Source: DATKKK01 sp964354625
GTDB taxonomy: Archaea; Thermoproteota; Bathyarchaeia; Bathyarchaeales; Bathycorpusculaceae
DNA length: 24,855 nucleotides
NCBI GenBank assembly: GCA_964354625.1
Contig: CAYHAK010000020.1
Span: 1-24,855 of the forward strand
Direction: 5' to 3'
Position 1 is the stretch's first letter; every line of letters starts with the position of its first letter. The position numbers and the translations under genes are program-made. Below are positions 7,888 to 16,015 of the stretch, piece by piece. Under the pieces are notes generated by a model, which did not search any database, was not told where the DNA came from, and saw nothing but the letters and a program-made list of their open reading frames with translations.

Positions 7888-8046
7888 ATGACAGGCAACA
7901 AGCCAACAGCCAGAGACTTGAACCAGAAACTGATGGAGAAATTCGCCAACTGGGCCAAGACCCGCGCGCGCTATGTATGGGGGTTGAAATTCTGTTTCGG
8001 CGCGGTCATTTGGCTTTTGTGGCGTCTTGGACTGCTTCTTTCATGA
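7888..8046 (+). CDS. Possible 52-residue single-helix microprotein
   Basis: An ATG with GAGGT 11 bases upstream opens a 52-codon frame 31 bases after the permease stop. The first 30 residues (starting MTGNKPTARDLNQKLMEKF) are polar and amphipathic with GC-rich third positions like neighbouring genes. The end (FCFGAVIWLLWRLGLLLS) could be a membrane helix. It overlaps the 3' end of the convergent ferredoxin gene by 41 bases. I know no family. It may be a small partner of the transporters or a chance frame. Confidence 0.35.
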   Translation: MTGNKPTARDLNQKLMEKFANWAKTRARYVWGLKFCFGAVIWLLWRLGLLLS

Positions 8047-8515
8047 GCTTCTTTACGGCCGTGATTCTTGCCTTTTGCGCCAGCACGTCGCTCGTCACCA
8101 GGTCCAAAGCCTCTTCAGGACACCACTTGATGCACTGCGGTTCGCCTTTCTCCTTGCACAGATCGCAGACATACACGACCTTGTTGTCGGGATGCAGCAT
8201 TATCGCGCCGTAGTCGCATGCCTCGATGCACCATCCGCAACCGCTGCACTTGTCCTTGTCCACTATGATCACGCCCGTCTCCTCCGACTGCGTCAACGCA
8301 TCCCTCGGACAAGCAGCCACACAAGCAGGATTCTCGCACAGCCTGCAAGTAACAGGCATGTTCACAACCTGATTGATGCGCACCACGCGTATCCTGCTTT
8401 TCAACGGGTTGAAGGTCTTCTCCTTTGTCATGGAACAAGCGTATTCGCAAATCTGACAGCCTACACACTTGTCAGGATCGGCTGAGACAAATTTTCTCTC
8501 GTGAATCTTCACCAT
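8006..8515 (-). CDS. Four-cluster [4Fe-4S] ferredoxin subunit paired with AOR (DmsB/HycB/BamC type)
   Basis: This 169-residue protein has sixteen cysteines in four groups: C17/20/23/27, C57/60/65/69, C90/93/96/100 and C117/120/128/132. That is enough for four [4Fe-4S] clusters in the arrangement of electron-transfer subunits such as DmsB, HycB and BamC. No signal peptide is visible, so it is cytoplasmic. It begins 18 bases after the AOR stop, with GGAGGAG six bases before the ATG. It should be translated with AOR and accept its electrons. The lysine-rich C-terminal tail (from about residue 146) may contact a partner. The pairing suggests electron transfer to the Hdr-like proteins encoded just upstream. 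Confidence 0.9.
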   Translation of the reverse strand: MVKIHERKFVSADPDKCVGCQICEYACSMTKEKTFNPLKSRIRVVRINQVVNMPVTCRLCENPACVAACPRDALTQSEETGVIIVDKDKCSGCGWCIEACDYGAIMLHPDNKVVYVCDLCKEKGEPQCIKWCPEEALDLVTSDVLAQKARITAVKKLMKEAVQDATKAK

Positions 8516-8533
8516 AGCTTACTCCTCCAGTTC

Positions 8534-10384
8534 TCACGTTTTCCCCGCAACGTGGGTTAAGTCCTCCATGCCCAGCTCCTTAAGCTTCGTGCTCGTAGGC
8601 ACACCTTCCTTCGTCCAACCTCGCGACTCGTAGTAGTCATCCAAAAGCAAGTCCAGCTCCGCCTGCGAAACAAACGCACCCTTCGACGGGCCTTCGTCTG
8701 TGATCGGCTCATTCATAACCTTCCAAGGCAGGCTGTCGTCTTTCCTGCCCAAGCCTTCCCTCACGTTGAACAGCCTAGCTGTATTCTGAATTCTCTCTCC
8801 CGCCAGCTTGAGTTGTTGAGGCGTCATCTCGAAGCCAGTCACTAGCGTGTAGAGCTTCGCCATATCGTCAAGCTCCTTGTAGTACGTGCCTCTTGAGAAC
8901 TTGCACACGATGAACGAGTCGATAAGGTTGTAAACGTCCTCCATGTCCCTGACCATCTTTCCCCTGCCCTTCTCGGCCACAAGACGGTTGACCTTGCCTT
9001 TGACGTCAAACGCGTAGGCACCATGCCTATTGTGGTCTGCACCACGGAACGAGACTGCAAAGCCCAACGCAGCAGTCTTAAGGCATCTGAGATCATAGCC
9101 TGTCACCTCAACGCCCTTGATGTGGCAAGCCAGCTTGTCCGACCCCTTACCGATCTTCTCAGCAGCAAACTTGACGCCATCCGCAAGCACATCTCCAATG
9201 CCTTCACGCTTGCCCATCATTTCAACAATCTTAACCATAGCCTCAGCATTCCCGAACTTGGCATCTAACCCGCCGAAATCACTCTGTGCCAGTATGCCGC
9301 TCTCATAGCAGTCCATGGCAAATCCGGCAATCACGCCAGCACTTATCGAATCAATCCCATAGTAGTTGCACAGGTCCATCGCCTTTATGATCGCATCCAG
9401 CTTGTCCACGCCGCAGAAAGGCCCAAGCGCCCAAAGCGACTCATACTCCATCCTCGTCATCGTGCCCTTATACGGGCCTTCGGCAACTACGACTGTATGT
9501 TCACACCGCATAGCGCACGAACTGCAGCCAATCACCTTCGCCACGTACTTCTCGTTCAGCACTTCACCGCTGACCTTCTCAGCGCCCTCAAAGCGCGAGT
9601 TGCGGTAATTCCTCGTAGGCATGCAGGACAGCGAATTGTGAACCAGAACGTTCTCCGGTGTACCCAAAGCTCGGTATTTCTGCGTGGCAGGACCCTTCAT
9701 TCTCTCATGAAACTCCTTCACATACTCCATGAACTCGTCCATCTTCGCCGCCACGATGTCCCGAGTTCCCCGAACGGCAATCGCTTTCAGGTTCTTCGAA
9801 CCCATAACCGCACCCATACCAGTTCTGCCGCATGCTCGTGTCTTGTCGTTTATGACGCACGCGATCCTCGCAAGCTTTTCGCCCGCAAGGCCTATTGAAG
9901 CCACGCGAACATAGTAGTCGCCCAGCTCCTCCCTTATTGCGTCCTCAGTCTCGCCCGGCGACTTGCCTGCCAAATGCGAAGCATCCAGAAGCTGAACTGA
10001 ATCGTCATCAATCCACAGGTAGACCATTCTGTCAGCCTTGCCCTTGATGACCACAGCGTCGTAGCCAGCTCTCTTCAGCTCGGTCCCAAACGACCCATGA
10101 GCCTTCGATTCGCCCACGCCGAACGTCTGCGGCGACTTGGAAACGAAAGAATGGCCGTTTCCTCCAGTTGGCCACATCGTGCCCGAAATCGGGCCAGTAG
10201 TCAATATCAGCGGGTTTTCCGGGCTAAACGGGTCTGTCCCAGGCTTAGAATAATCATGAAGCATGCGTATGCCAAGCCCAATCCCGCCGATGTATTTCTT
10301 TGCGTATTCTTCGTTCAAAGGTTCAACGACGGTTTTTCCCGTCGTGAGGTCTACGTGAAGTACACGACCTGCGTAACCGTACAA
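8534..10384 (-). CDS. aor: Aldehyde:ferredoxin oxidoreductase (tungstopterin enzyme)
   Basis: This 616-residue protein has the full AOR layout. It begins YGYAGRVLHVDLTTGK and has the pterin-binding region GLGIRMLHDYSKPGTDPFSP. Cluster ligands C287, C290 and C294 (CSSCAMRC) and C494 within DSFIVC make the single [4Fe-4S] site, spaced almost as in the Pyrococcus enzyme. RMEYE places a glutamate at 313, D345 starts one pterin motif (DSISAG) and D489 the second. A histidine follows at FRGADH (H451). AOR enzymes oxidise aldehydes to acids and reduce ferredoxin, reversibly. Relatives such as BamB reduce aromatic CoA esters, so the substrate is open. The start is TTG 10384, supported by GGAGGG six bases upstream. 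It has its own promoter and is followed by its ferredoxin. Confidence 0.9.
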   Translation of the reverse strand: MYGYAGRVLHVDLTTGKTVVEPLNEEYAKKYIGGIGLGIRMLHDYSKPGTDPFSPENPLILTTGPISGTMWPTGGNGHSFVSKSPQTFGVGESKAHGSFGTELKRAGYDAVVIKGKADRMVYLWIDDDSVQLLDASHLAGKSPGETEDAIREELGDYYVRVASIGLAGEKLARIACVINDKTRACGRTGMGAVMGSKNLKAIAVRGTRDIVAAKMDEFMEYVKEFHERMKGPATQKYRALGTPENVLVHNSLSCMPTRNYRNSRFEGAEKVSGEVLNEKYVAKVIGCSSCAMRCEHTVVVAEGPYKGTMTRMEYESLWALGPFCGVDKLDAIIKAMDLCNYYGIDSISAGVIAGFAMDCYESGILAQSDFGGLDAKFGNAEAMVKIVEMMGKREGIGDVLADGVKFAAEKIGKGSDKLACHIKGVEVTGYDLRCLKTAALGFAVSFRGADHNRHGAYAFDVKGKVNRLVAEKGRGKMVRDMEDVYNLIDSFIVCKFSRGTYYKELDDMAKLYTLVTGFEMTPQQLKLAGERIQNTARLFNVREGLGRKDDSLPWKVMNEPITDEGPSKGAFVSQAELDLLLDDYYESRGWTKEGVPTSTKLKELGMEDLTHVAGKT

Positions 10385-10390
10385 ACCTAT

Positions 10391-10396
10391 CCCTCC
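10391..10396 (-). promoter_or_regulatory. Ribosome binding site fixing the AOR TTG start
   Basis: GGAGGG lies six bases before TTG 10384 on the minus strand. No in-frame ATG competes nearby. Confidence 0.6.
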
Positions 10397-10425
10397 ACGC
10401 CTTACGACGTTAGAGTGACTTTTGA

Positions 10426-10438
10426 CGATATATTAATC
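10426..10438 (-). promoter_or_regulatory. TATA box of the aor-ferredoxin transcript
   Basis: The minus strand reads GATTAATATATCG here. A transcript start near 10406 would leave a leader of about 20 bases with the Shine-Dalgarno. The 110-base gap between the HdrA-MvhD stop and aor therefore contains a separate promoter. The two halves of the redox island can be expressed independently. Confidence 0.55.
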
Positions 10439-10494
10439 TAGCGGACTGATGGAAGAGGAATTGATGATTGGAAAGAAGCGCAGTCTGTGTTCGG

Positions 10495-12999
10495 CTATTG
10501 CTTCTGCTCCTTCCTCTTGAGCATGTTCTCCAGTATCGGTCTCATCTTCGCGTTCTCAGCCTTGATCTTGCCCCCGCCTAGCGTCTGCATCTGTGCAGTT
10601 ATCTCCTTCACGATCTCCGCGAACTTGATGCCCTCGGCAGCAGAAACGTATTCCACGCGGAATCTTTCAGGACTCATACCGAGCTTCTGCAGCATAGGCG
10701 CCAAAGCATCCATACGTGCCTTCATCTTGTAGTTGCCGCTAATGTAGTGGCAGTCGTAAGGAAGGTGACATGCGCCCACCAGAACCATGCCTGCCCCCAG
10801 ACGGAACGCTTCGAGAACGAAGTCGCGGTCGACTCTGCCTGAGCACATGACCCTGATGGGCCTGATCACAGGCGGATACTCAAACCTGCTCGTACCCGCA
10901 AGATCCGCACCCGCATAGCTGCACCAGTTACACAGAAAAGCCAGAATCTTGTCCTCGGGATTTGTCTCCAAAGCCGCACGAATCTGGCTCACGATCTGCA
11001 CGTCTGTGAAATGCTTCTGTGTGATCGCGTCCGTTGGGCATTCGGCCACGCAAGTGCCGCAGCCGTGGCACATGGCACTTATCGCTTCAGCCACTTGGCC
11101 CTCAGGAGCCCGAATCGCGCTGTACGGACAAGCCTTCGCGCAGATACCGCACTTCACTTTCGTGTTCCTGCACTTCGCAGGATCAACCATAGCCACGATG
11201 GGCTGAATCTTCCACTTAGGCTTCGAAAGAATCGTGGCCGCACGTGCAGCCGCACCCATGCCCTGCGAAACACTGTAAGGAACGTCCTTAGGCGCTTGAC
11301 AGCCTCCGGCAACAAAAACGCCATCCGCAGGCGTGTCAATGGGCTTGAGTTTCGGGTGGCTCTCCATGAAGAAGCCGTCTCCGCCTCTACTGATGTTGAA
11401 CACGCGGGCAACCTCCTCCGATCCTTGGCTCGGAATGGCAGCTGTGGCCAACACAACCATGTCACTCTTGATCTCGAAAGGCTCGCCGTTCTCTTTTACC
11501 CCGCGAACCACAAGCTTCTTGGTCTGTAAGTCCTCTGTGATTTCTCGATCAGTAAGCTTCACACGGATGAAGTTTATGCCGATTTCCTGGGCCTTTCTGA
11601 AAAGCTCCTCGTAGCCTTTCCTGTTGGCGCGCATGTCCGTGTAGAAAACGTTGATTTGCAGTTTGTCTTTGTACTTCTCCTTGAGGAAAACGGCGCTTTT
11701 GAGGGTGAGCATGCAGCAGAAGCCTGAGCAGTACTCGAACTTGTTGATGTCTCGTGAGCCCACGCACTGGATGTAAGTCATGCTTTCTGGCATCTTGTGG
11801 TCAGAGGGCTTCCAGAGATCGCCCAGCATCTGAGTGCCTGAGTCGATTATGCGCTCAAGCTGTAGCGCTGTGACAACGTCCTTGTACTTGCCGTAGCCAT
11901 AGTTGGGAAGGTCAAATGGTTCGTAGACGTCGTATCCCGTGGCAACCACGATGCAGCCGACGTTAAACACCTCTTCGACTGGTTTCTGTTCGAAATCAAC
12001 CGCGTTTACCGGGCAGACTTGCTGACATTTCCTGCAGCTTCCATCTTTGAAGAAAAGGCAGGATTCCTTGTCAATCGTGTAAGTGTTCGGCGTTGCATCC
12101 ATGAACGGCGTGTAGATGGCCTTGCGCGTTCTCATGCACGCGTCAAACTTATTTGGCACCGTCACAGGACACGCTTCAACGCACTTGCCGCAGGCTATGC
12201 AGCTCTCGTTCACAAACCGCGGCTTCCTGACGACCTTGGCCTTGTAGTTGCCGATAACGCCCTCAATCTCCTTGACATCCGAATAGGCAAGCAGCTTGAT
12301 GTTGGGATGACCGGCAACCGCACCAACCCTCGTGGCCACGCATGAGAACCGCTGGCAATGAATCTGCTGCGGACAGTTTGAGCACTCAAAAACCGGAAAG
12401 GTCTTGCCCAACTGCGCCATGTGGCCGCCTATGATCTCAGCGCGGTCAACCAAGTACACCTGATAACCCATCTCAGCAAGGTCAACAGCCGCGCTTGCAC
12501 CAGCGACGCCTGCACCCGCCACCAGAGCCCTGCTAGTAACAGGCACCTCAATCACGTCTAACGGTTCAAGTAGCCGCACCTTAGCCACAGCCATCTTGAC
12601 GAGTTCCTTCGCCTTCTCTGTGGCTTCCTTCGGAGTTCCCTGATGGCACCACGATGAGAACTCGCGAATGTTAGCCATCTCATATAGAAACGGGTTCAAG
12701 TTCGCCTCTGAAACCGTCCGCCGGAAAGTCGGTTCATGCATTCTAGGCGAACAGGCAGCCACGACCACGCGGTTCAGCTTGTGATCTCTTATGCCCTTGC
12801 GAATCTCCTCCTGTCCTGGGTCAGCACACGTATAGCGATTTGTCTTGACGTAAGCTACGTTTGGTAGCGTGCGCGCGTATTCGGCCACGGCTTCAACGTC
12901 CACAGTTCCGGCAATGTTGAGGCCACAGTAGCACACGAAAACGCCTATACGTGGCTCTTCAGCTTTGACCTCCAACTTAGGTTCTGGCTGGTTGCTCAT
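10495..12999 (-). CDS. HdrA-MvhD fusion flavoprotein
   Basis: This 834-residue protein starts with the HdrA N-terminal domain (C23/C25, C58, C83). The Rossmann FAD loop VAGAGVAGASAA follows at about 160-171. Ferredoxin clusters are C267/270/273/277, C314/322/325/329, C610/617/620/624 and C644/647/650/654, plus the conserved CVGSRDINKFEYCSGFCC stretch (412-429). Residues about 686-800 form an MvhD domain with the [2Fe-2S] signature FLCNWCSYAGADLAG, VMCSGR and a CH...DCHY ending (C690, C693, C719, C744, C750). HdrA is the FAD subunit of electron-bifurcating Hdr complexes, and MvhD passes electrons into it. The fusion is also seen in QmoB-type proteins. Its ATG overlaps the upstream hdrA stop by four bases (ATGA), so the two proteins are translationally coupled. 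Residues 204-220 are unusually cysteine-rich. Confidence 0.9.
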   Translation of the reverse strand: MSNQPEPKLEVKAEEPRIGVFVCYCGLNIAGTVDVEAVAEYARTLPNVAYVKTNRYTCADPGQEEIRKGIRDHKLNRVVVAACSPRMHEPTFRRTVSEANLNPFLYEMANIREFSSWCHQGTPKEATEKAKELVKMAVAKVRLLEPLDVIEVPVTSRALVAGAGVAGASAAVDLAEMGYQVYLVDRAEIIGGHMAQLGKTFPVFECSNCPQQIHCQRFSCVATRVGAVAGHPNIKLLAYSDVKEIEGVIGNYKAKVVRKPRFVNESCIACGKCVEACPVTVPNKFDACMRTRKAIYTPFMDATPNTYTIDKESCLFFKDGSCRKCQQVCPVNAVDFEQKPVEEVFNVGCIVVATGYDVYEPFDLPNYGYGKYKDVVTALQLERIIDSGTQMLGDLWKPSDHKMPESMTYIQCVGSRDINKFEYCSGFCCMLTLKSAVFLKEKYKDKLQINVFYTDMRANRKGYEELFRKAQEIGINFIRVKLTDREITEDLQTKKLVVRGVKENGEPFEIKSDMVVLATAAIPSQGSEEVARVFNISRGGDGFFMESHPKLKPIDTPADGVFVAGGCQAPKDVPYSVSQGMGAAARAATILSKPKWKIQPIVAMVDPAKCRNTKVKCGICAKACPYSAIRAPEGQVAEAISAMCHGCGTCVAECPTDAITQKHFTDVQIVSQIRAALETNPEDKILAFLCNWCSYAGADLAGTSRFEYPPVIRPIRVMCSGRVDRDFVLEAFRLGAGMVLVGACHLPYDCHYISGNYKMKARMDALAPMLQKLGMSPERFRVEYVSAAEGIKFAEIVKEITAQMQTLGGGKIKAENAKMRPILENMLKRKEQKQ

Positions 13000-15050
13000 G
13001 CCTTCTCACGCTTCTCCATCACGGCCTTCACCTGGGCCACGATCTGTGTGTCCGAGTAATTGGGCATCGTTATGGCGTCCATGGGACAGGCAGAACTGCA
13101 GAGACCGCAACTCCGGCACAGCCCTTTAGCCACCTTCGCCAGTTCCTTATCGCCGACCTTTTCCACTGCAATAGCGTGGTAGGGACAAGCTGTCTCGCAG
13201 ATTTTGCACCCACTGCACAGGTCTTCGTTGACCTTCGCAACCAGAGGCTCCACCATCCAAGCTTCCTTGCTCAGAATGCATGCTGCCTGGGCTGCTGCAG
13301 CGCTCCCGTGTGCTACGCTGTAGGGGATGTCCTTCAAGCCTTGGCAGGCACCTGCGAGGAATATTCCCGGCACGTCGGTATCCGTAGGCCTGATCTTGGG
13401 CTGGCACTCAACGAAGAAACCGTCCTTGTTCAAAGATATTCCCAGAATCTTGGCTAGTTCAGGCGCCGTAGCCTGTGGTATGGCGGCATTTGCGAGAATA
13501 ACCATTTCCGCCTCGACCTTCACAGGCTTGCCGTCCTCGGTTTCACCGTAGACCGTGAGGTTGCTAGTCTGCAGGTCTTCAATTATCCGGCGACTTTCAA
13601 GCTTCAACCGGATGAACTTGACGCCTGATTTCTGAGCTCGATTGAGGAATTCCTCATAACCCTTGAAGTTGCTACGCATGTCGTTGTATAAAACGTAGAC
13701 TTCGATGGCGTCCCTGTACTTCTCCTTGAGCATAACCGCGTGTTTCAGCGTGTACATGCAGCAAAAGCTTGAGCAGTATTCGTATTTGTTGATGTCGCGT
13801 GAACCCACGCACTGGATGAATGCTACTGAGTGTGGCTTCTGCCCGTCAGAGGCCCGGATCACCTTGCCGCCCGTGGGGCCGGCTGCCAATATGAGCCTTT
13901 CAAACTCTAATGCCGTAAACACGTTGGCAAACTTGCCGTATCCTGTCCACCCTAGGTCTCCAGGATTGTACATGTCGTAGCCGATCGCCACTATTATGGC
14001 ACCCACGTCCAAGTCGATCTCTTCAGGCTTCTGGTCGAAGTTGATAGCCTGTCTAGCACCACAAGCGTCCACGCACTTGTAGCATTCAATGCAGTAGTCC
14101 CTGTTGATCGTGTGTGTAAGCGGAACGGCCTGGCCATATGGCGGCGAAATAGCCTTCCTTACGCCCAGATACATGTCTGCGTAGTTCGGGTACTCTATTG
14201 GACAGGCATCTCGGCATTCACCGCAGCCTGTGCAGTTTGCGGCTATGACGTAGCGTGGGTTCTTGCGGATTCTCACTCTGAAGTTGCCGACGTAGCCGTC
14301 GACTTTGAGGACGTCGGCTAAAGATATTATCTCGATGTTTGGGTGCCTTCCGACGTCCACCATCTTTGGGCCTTCGATGCAGATGCTGCAGTCAAGCGTT
14401 GGAAACGTCTTGTCCAACAGCGCCATGTAACCTCCGATGGTTTCGGTTTTCTCAACCATGTAGACTTTGAAACCCATGTCTGCAAGATCGAGCGCGGCGT
14501 TGATGCCTGCGATGCCGCCTCCGATGACCATGGCCTTCTTCGTGATGGGTAGTTCTATGGGTTTCAACGGTTCAAGCAGCCTGGCCTTGGCGACGGCCAT
14601 TCTAACGGTGTCTTTCGCCTTCTCGGTCGCCTCTGCAGGTTCAGTCCTGTGACAGTATGAATCGAATTCGCGGACGTTGGCCATTTCGAACAACCACGGG
14701 TTCAGGTCTGCCTTAGACACGCACCGTTGAAAGATCGGCTCGTAGAGTCTAGGCGAGCAGCCGGCCACGACCACACGGTCAAGCTTGTTTTTGCTGATAG
14801 CAACCATAATTTTGTCTTGGCCTTGCTGGCTGCACGGGTAATTCATCTGTTCCGCATAGACGACGTTGGGCAGGCTTTCTGCGTAATTGGTCAGTTCGTC
14901 AACATCTATTACTGAGGCTATGTTGCTACCACATTGGCAGACGAAGACGCCCACGCGAGGCCCGGCTGATTCAGGTTCGGTCTTTTTTTTGCTTGTCTTG
15001 CTGGCCTTCCTTGGGGCTGCGAGTTTCTTCTGGATGACTTTTCTAGGCAT
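12996..15050 (-). CDS. hdrA: HdrA-like iron-sulfur flavoprotein
   Basis: This 684-residue HdrA homologue begins with a Lys-rich segment (residues 1-24). The N-terminal cysteine domain has C38/C40, C73 and C98, and the FAD-binding VIGGGIAGINAA spans 175-186. The family stretch DKTFPTLDCSIC ends at C221/C224. [4Fe-4S] motifs are C273/276/279/283, C320/323/326/330, C612/615/618/622 and C645/648/651/655, with CVGSRDINKYEYCSSFCC at 414-431. It is a paralogue of the next gene but lacks MvhD. The role is flavin-based electron transfer, possibly bifurcation, in the cytoplasm. The ATG follows GGAGGCT. The gene overlaps the polyferredoxin by 8 bases and the fusion gene by 4. No HdrB or HdrC, the heterodisulfide-reducing subunits, is encoded in the window. 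Confidence 0.9.
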   Translation of the reverse strand: MPRKVIQKKLAAPRKASKTSKKKTEPESAGPRVGVFVCQCGSNIASVIDVDELTNYAESLPNVVYAEQMNYPCSQQGQDKIMVAISKNKLDRVVVAGCSPRLYEPIFQRCVSKADLNPWLFEMANVREFDSYCHRTEPAEATEKAKDTVRMAVAKARLLEPLKPIELPITKKAMVIGGGIAGINAALDLADMGFKVYMVEKTETIGGYMALLDKTFPTLDCSICIEGPKMVDVGRHPNIEIISLADVLKVDGYVGNFRVRIRKNPRYVIAANCTGCGECRDACPIEYPNYADMYLGVRKAISPPYGQAVPLTHTINRDYCIECYKCVDACGARQAINFDQKPEEIDLDVGAIIVAIGYDMYNPGDLGWTGYGKFANVFTALEFERLILAAGPTGGKVIRASDGQKPHSVAFIQCVGSRDINKYEYCSSFCCMYTLKHAVMLKEKYRDAIEVYVLYNDMRSNFKGYEEFLNRAQKSGVKFIRLKLESRRIIEDLQTSNLTVYGETEDGKPVKVEAEMVILANAAIPQATAPELAKILGISLNKDGFFVECQPKIRPTDTDVPGIFLAGACQGLKDIPYSVAHGSAAAAQAACILSKEAWMVEPLVAKVNEDLCSGCKICETACPYHAIAVEKVGDKELAKVAKGLCRSCGLCSSACPMDAITMPNYSDTQIVAQVKAVMEKREKA

Positions 15051-15915
15051 GTTGAGCCTCCTTCAGTCCGATGCGTTTCTTCACCGATTCCCTTGCCCTC
15101 AGAGAACCCTTCGTCTTCAGCTCCTTAGTCATCGCCACAGGTGACGTGAGCCTTTCGAGCGCCTTGTTCCAAGCTCCCGAACGAACAGGCGTATGGTTAA
15201 TGTGTGTTCGCTCTAACTCTAAGGCCTCCTCAGCTGGGCAAACAATCTTGCAGGCTCCACAGTAAACGCAGAACGGCTCGTTTGCCTCGACTCTCTTGCC
15301 ATCTGCAGATAAGTGAAGTGCTCCCTCTATTGGGCATACACCCAAGCAGTCGGTGCAGCCCACAGGGCACTTCTCTTGGTGAATGGCAATCCTACCGTTC
15401 AGAAACTTTCGTACTCGCATGGCGCCTGGGGGAAGCTTGAACTCGCACACGCGACAGCAAGGACAATGCTCTAAGTCTACCTCGACCTTCTTGCCTGAAA
15501 CCTTAATCAGGCCCAGCGGACAAGCTTCTTCACCCTTCTTCTGATCGGTGGAGAACTTGTCCGCGTTCGCTTTGACGTCGCGGATGAGCTGAGGGATGCT
15601 CTCCTTTTCAACCACGGAAAGCAAGTGTTTGCCGTTCACGGTAACCCTGATCGCACCGTATGGGCAAAGCACATCGCATATTCCGCAGAAGTTGCATTTC
15701 GATAAGTCAATGTCGATTTCGGCTTTCTCAGCCTTTTGGCCCGTCGTTTTGGGTGGTTTCTCAGCTTTCATGGCTTCTTTTGGGCAGGCCAAGCTACAGA
15801 TTCGGCATCCTACGCAACGGTTCTTGTCTAGAGTGAGCCTGTAATCTTGAACGTGCAAAACCCATTCTAACGTCAATGTGCCCGCCGTGTCCTTCTTTAC
15901 GGTCTTTAACGGCAT
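15043..15915 (-). CDS. Polyferredoxin (about five [4Fe-4S] sites), first gene of the Hdr operon
   Basis: This 290-residue protein has ferredoxin motifs C34/37/40/44, C74/77/80/84, C183/187/190/194 and C216/219/222/226. An atypical set CPCCRVC (C151/153/154/157) lacks its expected fourth ligand nearby. C132 (ACPLG) could complete a fifth cluster. The linker 100-130 is polar and the tail basic. Such proteins, like MvhB, wire several redox modules together in the cytoplasm. It is first in the operon, downstream of a good TATA box and a short hairpin, with GGTGAT six bases before the ATG. It overlaps hdrA by 8 bases, consistent with a stoichiometric complex. The exact partner is inferred. Confidence 0.85.
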   Translation of the reverse strand: MPLKTVKKDTAGTLTLEWVLHVQDYRLTLDKNRCVGCRICSLACPKEAMKAEKPPKTTGQKAEKAEIDIDLSKCNFCGICDVLCPYGAIRVTVNGKHLLSVVEKESIPQLIRDVKANADKFSTDQKKGEEACPLGLIKVSGKKVEVDLEHCPCCRVCEFKLPPGAMRVRKFLNGRIAIHQEKCPVGCTDCLGVCPIEGALHLSADGKRVEANEPFCVYCGACKIVCPAEEALELERTHINHTPVRSGAWNKALERLTSPVAMTKELKTKGSLRARESVKKRIGLKEAQHA

Positions 15916-15933
15916 CTAACAATCACCATCTTT

Positions 15934-15949
15934 CGCATCTTTTGATGCG
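15934..15949 (-). promoter_or_regulatory. Perfect hairpin in the leader of the Hdr operon
   Basis: CGCATC and GATGCG are perfect 6-base arms around a four-base loop. In the transcript they would form a hairpin six bases before the GGTGAT ribosome binding site. It lies between the predicted transcript start and the first codon. It could affect translation or be a dyad operator. Confidence 0.45.
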
Positions 15950-15980
15950 GAAGCCACTTTGGTGATAGGCTTGCATTCGC

Positions 15981-15992
15981 ATTAATATATAG
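15981..15992 (-). promoter_or_regulatory. TATA box of the polyferredoxin-hdrA-hdrA/mvhD operon
   Basis: The minus strand reads CTATATATTAAT here, about 65 bases before the ATG at 15915. A transcript start near 15958 gives a leader of about 43 bases containing the hairpin at 15934-15949. The box begins only 24 bases past the stop of the methyltransferase gene. Confidence 0.6.
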
Positions 15993-16015
15993 TTTAGTTT
16001 GGACACTGCGCGATT

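Noticed and set aside
7061..7891. Plus-strand frame of 276 codons overlapping the TauE-like gene
   Set aside because: The Arg/His-rich translation in another phase is a shadow; the TauE frame carries the duplicated GVGGG signature.
10441..10494. Possible C/D-box small RNA (TGATGA) between aor and the Hdr fusion
   Set aside because: A TGATGA occurs, but no suitable CTGA box D with flanking complementarity is visible.
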